Source of the DNA: an uncultured Dorea sp.
GTDB taxonomy: Bacteria > Bacillota > Clostridia > Lachnospirales > Lachnospiraceae
DNA length: 10,164 nt
Direction: 5' to 3'
Assembly: GCA_910587575.1 (NCBI GenBank)
Contig: CAJULU010000004.1
Location: 84,166 to 94,329 of the forward strand
The translations under genes and the position numbers were made by a program. Shown in pieces: positions 6,145-10,164 of the stretch; position 1 is the first letter of the stretch, and every line of letters begins with the position of its first letter. The notes under the pieces were generated by a model. The model searched no databases. It saw only the letters and a list, made by a program, of their open reading frames with translations, and had not been told where the DNA came from.

Positions 6145-9100
6145 ATGGGTGTAACGTGGACAAAAGAGCAGCAGCAGGTCATTGATTTAAGAGACAGAAA
6201 TATACTGGTTTCAGCGGCGGCAGGTTCGGGAAAGACGGCGGTTCTGGTGGAACGCATCATTTCCATGCTCACCAGGGATACGGATCCTGTAGATGTAGAC
6301 CATCTGCTGATTGTGACATTTACGGAGGCGGCCGCTTTAGAGATGAAAGAGAGAATCCGGGCAGCCATTGAGAAGAAGCTGGAGGAATTCCCGGACAATG
6401 AACATCTGAAACAGCAGGCCACCCTGATACATAATGCAAGGATTACGACCATCCACAGTTTCTGTCTGTCCGTGGTGAAGGATCATTTTCATGCGATAGA
6501 CATTGACCCGGGGTTCCGTACCGGAGAGGAAGGGGAGTTAAAGCTTTTGCGCCAGGAGGTACTCGGCGAGGTACTGGAAGAGAAATACCGGCAGAAAAGC
6601 CAGCGGTTTCTTAACTTTTCCCTGGCGTATGGAGGCGGGAGAGACGATAAGAAGATAGAGGAACTGATTCTTAAAATCTATGAATTTTCCCGCAGTGATC
6701 CGGATCCCCAGGAGTGGATTGGCAGATGTAAGGACGCATACGGTGTTGACAGCTTAAAGGAGTTGGAGGAAAGCGAGACGGTACGCCTGGCCATGGGCCG
6801 TGCCTTGGAATACTTAAGGGAGGCCGGGAATCTGCTGGAGTCAGGGCTTTCTATCTGCATGGAAGCCGACGGGCCGTCGGCCTATGAGAAGACCCTTCTT
6901 GCCGACCGGCAGATCATAGACCGGCTGTCATCCTGTACATCCTTTGGGAAAATGACAGAGGCAATGTCGGACATCTCCTGGGTGAGGCTTGCGGCTAACC
7001 GGGATAAGACGGTATCCGGGGAAAAGACGGCAAGGGTCAAGACCATCCGGGACGAGGTCAAGACGATTGTGAAGGACCTGGCGGGGCAGTATTTTTACCA
7101 GAGCGCAGAAGGGATGCTGGAAGACCTGCAGATCTGCCGTTCTGCCATGGAGGAACTTGCGGAACTTACCCTTCTGTTTTCTGAGCGGTTTGAAGAAAAG
7201 AAACGAAGCCAGAATATGATTGACTTTTCGGATATGGAGCAGTATGCCCTGCGGATTCTGACGGAGAAGACGGAAGAAGGATTCCGGCCCTCCGCTGTGG
7301 CGAGAGAGTATCAGGAGCAGTTCCGGGAGATCATGATTGACGAGTACCAGGACAGCAATCTGATACAGGAGACGATTCTTAGCAGTATCTCTACCGTGTC
7401 TTCGGGACGTTATAATATCTTTATGGTGGGAGATGTGAAGCAGAGCATCTACCGTTTCCGGCTCTCAAGGCCGGAACTGTTCATGGAGAAATTTCATACT
7501 TATGAGGTGCATAGGCCCGATGAAGAGGTGGAGAAAGGTCATACCTGCGAGGGGAAGGTTTCCGATGAAGAAGTGGAGAAATCCCATGCCTGCCGTAAGC
7601 AGAGGATTGACCTGCATAAGAATTTCCGAAGCCGGAGGGAAGTGTTAGACAGTGTCAATTTCATTTTCCGGCAGATTATGACAGAGGAACTGGGGGGGAT
7701 TGCCTACGATGACCAGGCGGCTCTGTATGTGGGGGCAGATTATAAGGACGGAGAGAATCTGGAGACAGAGGTGCTGGTCATTGACAGCAATCTTGCAGAG
7801 TGGGAAGAAGGGCTTACTGAGGCGGCCAGTCAGCAGGCAGAGTGGACAGGGGCTTCAGGCGGACAGCAGGCAGACAGGACAGAGGCTTCGGCCGGGCAGC
7901 AGGAAGACAGGCAGAAGTCCGGCACATCTGCCCGGATGACGGACCGGGAACTGGAGGCCAGGGCGATTGCCGGACGGATCAGAGAGCTTCGGGAGCAGCA
8001 CAGAGTCATTGACAAGAGGACGGGAGAATTCCGTCCGGTGCGGTATTCGGATATTGTGATTCTGACAAGGAGCGTGCAGGGATTTGCCGATGTATTTACA
8101 GAGGTACTGAACAGGGAAGGAATCCCCGCATATGCAGGTACCAGAGAGGGATATTTTCAGACCCAGGAGATCGGTGTCCTGCTTGACTATCTGCGCATTC
8201 TTGACAACCAGAGGCAGGACATTCCGATGGCTGCGGTTCTTGCTTCCTCTTTCGGGGAAATGACGGAGGAAGAACTTGCGGTGGTCAGAAGTGATTACAA
8301 AGAACTGCCCTTCTGTAAAGCGGTCACGGTCTACCGTGTGGAAGGCAGGGATCTGGCAATCCGGCGGAAACTTGAGGAATGTCTGGGACAGATGGAGGCA
8401 TTTCGGAGGATCATACCTTATACGCCGATTCATGAACTGTTATGGAGAATTCTGGAAGAGACCGGGTATGCGGATTACGTTTCTGCGCTGCCCGGCGGCG
8501 GACAGCGGAAGGCCAATCTGGATATGCTGGTGCAGAAGGCGAGATCCTTTGAATCCAGCAGTTATAAGGGATTGTTCCACTTCATACGTTATGTGGAGCA
8601 GTTACAGAAATATGATGTGGATTACGGTGAGGCGAGTATGGAAGACGAGCAGTCAGATACCGTGCGGATTATGACAATCCATAAGAGCAAGGGGCTGGAA
8701 TTTCCCATCGTGTTTGTAGCCGGCATGGGAAAAAAGTTTAATATGCAGGATGCCAGAAGCAGTGTAGTCCTTCATTCCAGAATGGGCGTAGGACTGGATG
8801 CGATTGACATTGAGAAGAGAACGAAGAGCCCGGGCCTGGTGAAGAAGGTGCTGCAGAAGGAGGAAGCGCTGGAGAGCCTGGGGGAGGAACTGCGGGTATT
8901 GTATGTTGCGCTTACCCGGGCGAAAGAGAAGCTGATTATTACCGGAACCATTTCCGATCTTGAGAAGAAGTCAGCCGGTTACGAGATGGCGGTACAACAG
9001 CAGGAGGAAGCATTGTCTTTCGGGCGTCTTAGCAGGGCAAATACCTACTGGGACTGGATTCTGCCTGCATTGGTAAGGATTCCCGAAGATGTGCCTGTTG

Positions 9101-9945
9101 TGAAACGGATCCTGACTTTTGATGAGATTGTGGGAGAAGAGGTAGAGGAAGAGACGGCCGGCCGTATTACGAAAGCAATGCTGGAACAGTGGGATACGGA
9201 TGTGGTCTATGAACCAAAGCTGCACGAGTCTCTTAAGGAGCAGTTTTTTTACCGCTATCCCTATGCCGGCAGCCGTCACCAGAAGCTGAAGTTTACGGTG
9301 TCCGAGTTAAAGAAGCGGATTTATCTGCTGGAGAGTGCAGGGGAGGATCCGGGTGAGTTCGGGGAAATGCCTTACGAGGAGCCGGATGTGGTTCCGCTGA
9401 TTCCAAGATTTTTAAAGGAGGAAGAAGAACTGACCGGGGCTTCCAGGGGTACGGCGTATCACAGGCTGATGGAGCTTCTGGACTTTACGAGGGATTACGA
9501 TGAGGATTCGCTTCGGGAGGCGGTGTGTCTTTATACAGAAGACGGGAAGATGAGCCAGGAGATGGCGGACTGTATCCGCATGGAAGATATCCTGGGATTC
9601 CTGCAGGGCCCGGCGGGAGAGCGGATGAAGAAAGCGGCGAAGAATGGGAAACTCTGGAAGGAACAGCCTTTTGTCCTTGGCGTTGACGCAAGGGAAATCT
9701 ACCTTGATGAGCAGGAAGGCGAGCAGATTCTGGTGCAGGGAATCATAGACGTGTATTTTGAAGAAGAGGATGGTCTGGTGGTGCTGGATTATAAGACCGA
9801 TCAGATTTCCCGGGCGGGAGAACTTGCGGAGAAATACCACGCCCAGCTTGATTACTATGGCAAGGCGCTGGAACAGATGACGCTGAAACGGGTGAAGGAG
9901 AAGATTCTGTATTCATTTACGATAAAGAAAGAGATTGGAGTGTAA
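6145..9945 (+). CDS. addA: AddA, ATP-dependent helicase-nuclease subunit of AddAB
   Basis: AddA (1266 residues; Bacillus AddA is about 1,230) is the 3'-5' superfamily 1 helicase motor of AddAB and also carries a nuclease that cuts the other strand. The motifs appear in order: Q motif with Gln9; Walker A AAAGSGKT (24-31); motif Ia VTFTEAAALEMKERI; Walker B IDEYQD (Asp399, Glu400); motif III VGDVKQSIYRFR (428-439); motif IV LHKNFRSR; motif V MTIHKSKGLEF (843-853); and motif VI LYVALTRAKEK with Arg925. The C-terminal nuclease has QGIIDVYF (Asp1202) and LDYKTD (Asp1215, Lys1217). It starts 146 bases after addB, with AGGAG nine bases before the ATG, so it is probably in the same operon. Two in-frame duplications, at residues 459-488 and 563-595, account for much of the extra length. 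All catalytic residues are intact. Confidence 0.97.
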   Translation: MGVTWTKEQQQVIDLRDRNILVSAAAGSGKTAVLVERIISMLTRDTDPVDVDHLLIVTFTEAAALEMKERIRAAIEKKLEEFPDNEHLKQQATLIHNARITTIHSFCLSVVKDHFHAIDIDPGFRTGEEGELKLLRQEVLGEVLEEKYRQKSQRFLNFSLAYGGGRDDKKIEELILKIYEFSRSDPDPQEWIGRCKDAYGVDSLKELEESETVRLAMGRALEYLREAGNLLESGLSICMEADGPSAYEKTLLADRQIIDRLSSCTSFGKMTEAMSDISWVRLAANRDKTVSGEKTARVKTIRDEVKTIVKDLAGQYFYQSAEGMLEDLQICRSAMEELAELTLLFSERFEEKKRSQNMIDFSDMEQYALRILTEKTEEGFRPSAVAREYQEQFREIMIDEYQDSNLIQETILSSISTVSSGRYNIFMVGDVKQSIYRFRLSRPELFMEKFHTYEVHRPDEEVEKGHTCEGKVSDEEVEKSHACRKQRIDLHKNFRSRREVLDSVNFIFRQIMTEELGGIAYDDQAALYVGADYKDGENLETEVLVIDSNLAEWEEGLTEAASQQAEWTGASGGQQADRTEASAGQQEDRQKSGTSARMTDRELEARAIAGRIRELREQHRVIDKRTGEFRPVRYSDIVILTRSVQGFADVFTEVLNREGIPAYAGTREGYFQTQEIGVLLDYLRILDNQRQDIPMAAVLASSFGEMTEEELAVVRSDYKELPFCKAVTVYRVEGRDLAIRRKLEECLGQMEAFRRIIPYTPIHELLWRILEETGYADYVSALPGGGQRKANLDMLVQKARSFESSSYKGLFHFIRYVEQLQKYDVDYGEASMEDEQSDTVRIMTIHKSKGLEFPIVFVAGMGKKFNMQDARSSVVLHSRMGVGLDAIDIEKRTKSPGLVKKVLQKEEALESLGEELRVLYVALTRAKEKLIITGTISDLEKKSAGYEMAVQQQEEALSFGRLSRANTYWDWILPALVRIPEDVPVVKRILTFDEIVGEEVEEETAGRITKAMLEQWDTDVVYEPKLHESLKEQFFYRYPYAGSRHQKLKFTVSELKKRIYLLESAGEDPGEFGEMPYEEPDVVPLIPRFLKEEEELTGASRGTAYHRLMELLDFTRDYDEDSLREAVCLYTEDGKMSQEMADCIRMEDILGFLQGPAGERMKKAAKNGKLWKEQPFVLGVDAREIYLDEQEGEQILVQGIIDVYFEEEDGLVVLDYKTDQISRAGELAEKYHAQLDYYGKALEQMTLKRVKEKILYSFTIKKEIGV
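7519..7608 (+). repeat. 45-base in-frame tandem duplication within addA
   Basis: Two 15-codon units begin at 7519 and 7564. They encode DEEVEKGHTCEGKVS and DEEVEKSHACRKQRI, with the first dozen or so bases of each nearly identical. They lie between helicase motifs III and IV, where I recall other AddA proteins having one short segment before the conserved RIDLHKNFRSR. The second unit blends into that conserved stretch, so the first looks like the added copy. Confidence 0.65.
7831..7929 (+). repeat. 33-base in-frame tandem repeat within addA
   Basis: Three 11-codon units start at 7831, 7864 and 7897, each opening with CAGCAGG. They encode QQAEWTGASGG, QQADRTEASAG and QQEDRQKSGTS, and a half unit (TEAAS) precedes them. 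The product is a hydrophilic, Gln/Ala/Gly/acid-rich stretch likely to be a flexible surface loop, placed after motif IV and before the conserved LEARAIAGRIREL helix. Confidence 0.7.
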
Positions 9946-9947
9946 AG

Positions 9948-10164
9948 ATGGAGCTGGCAGGAATCTGGTGGATCGGATGTGTCTGGCTGATTGCGATAAA
10001 TGTGGCAGGATTTGTGGTATTTGGCTATGACAAACGGTGTGCGGTGGGGCACCGGTGGAGGGTGCCGGAGAGGACGTTGTTTCTGATTGCACTTCTTGGG
10101 GGGAGTGCCGGGAGTTATGCGGGGATGGTTCTGTTCAGGCATAAGACCCGCCATTGGAAGTTCC
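9948..10164 (+). CDS. DUF1294 (YsdA-like) small membrane protein, 3' end outside window
   Basis: An ATG at 9948, two bases after the addA stop, opens a frame that runs off the window after 72 complete codons. GGAG at 9937-9940, inside the end of addA, gives a seven-base gap, so translation is probably coupled to addA. Residues 7-25 form a hydrophobic membrane segment. Then come FGYDKRCAVGHRWRVPERTL, a second hydrophobic stretch with LLGGSAGSYAGM, and RHKTRHWKF; these are the hallmarks of the DUF1294 family (DK-A, WR-PE, GG--G--GM, RHKT-H-KF). The family is usually about 80-130 residues long, so most of the protein is visible. Its function is not established, and adjacency to addAB may simply reflect operon packing. 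Confidence 0.85.
   Translation, partial: MELAGIWWIGCVWLIAINVAGFVVFGYDKRCAVGHRWRVPERTLFLIALLGGSAGSYAGMVLFRHKTRHWKF

Noticed and set aside
9412..9840. A 142-residue open frame on the minus strand opposite addA
   Set aside because: It lies opposite the conserved C-terminal part of AddA and shows no domain or ribosome-site support.

Overview
The window looks like the chromosome of a Lachnospiraceae-type Clostridia (Firmicutes). The basis is moderate GC content, purine-rich Shine-Dalgarno sites (AAGGAG type), an AddAB-type rather than RecBCD-type recombination nuclease, and protein sequences typical of that family. This is an inference from sequence character; no 16S or other marker gene is present. 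All genes lie on the + strand, and I saw no mobile element, CRISPR array, tRNA or rRNA.

Left part (1-1669): the window opens inside the 3' end of a diaminopimelate epimerase gene (dapF; lysine and peptidoglycan precursor synthesis). A small GNAT acetyltransferase follows 26 bases later. Next is a 164-base gap holding a C-rich tract, a motif that closely matches the flagellar/motility sigma factor (SigD/FliA, sigma-28) promoter with an exact GCCGATAT -10 element, and a structured 5' leader. This leader precedes a 283-residue protein of unknown function. The promoter suggests that this protein belongs to the motility regulon, although no flagellar gene is in view.

Right part (1670-10164): a plausible sigma-A promoter at 1692-1720 precedes a tightly spaced series: an exported C39-like cysteine peptidase, addB, addA and the start of a DUF1294 membrane protein. 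AddB and AddA together form the helicase-nuclease that processes double-strand DNA ends for RecA-dependent repair. Both are full length with their key motifs intact: the AddB Fe-S cysteines, both nuclease centres and all the AddA superfamily 1 helicase motifs.

The least ordinary sequence lies in four places. One is the SigD-like promoter and folded leader of the unknown protein. Another is the 146-base addB-addA gap, which carries a degenerate 16-17-base purine repeat and a canonical G-quadruplex motif on the coding strand just before the addA ribosome site. The last two are in-frame tandem duplications inside addA (45-base and 33-base periods). I found no clearly new multi-gene defence or mobile system; the genes are mostly housekeeping.
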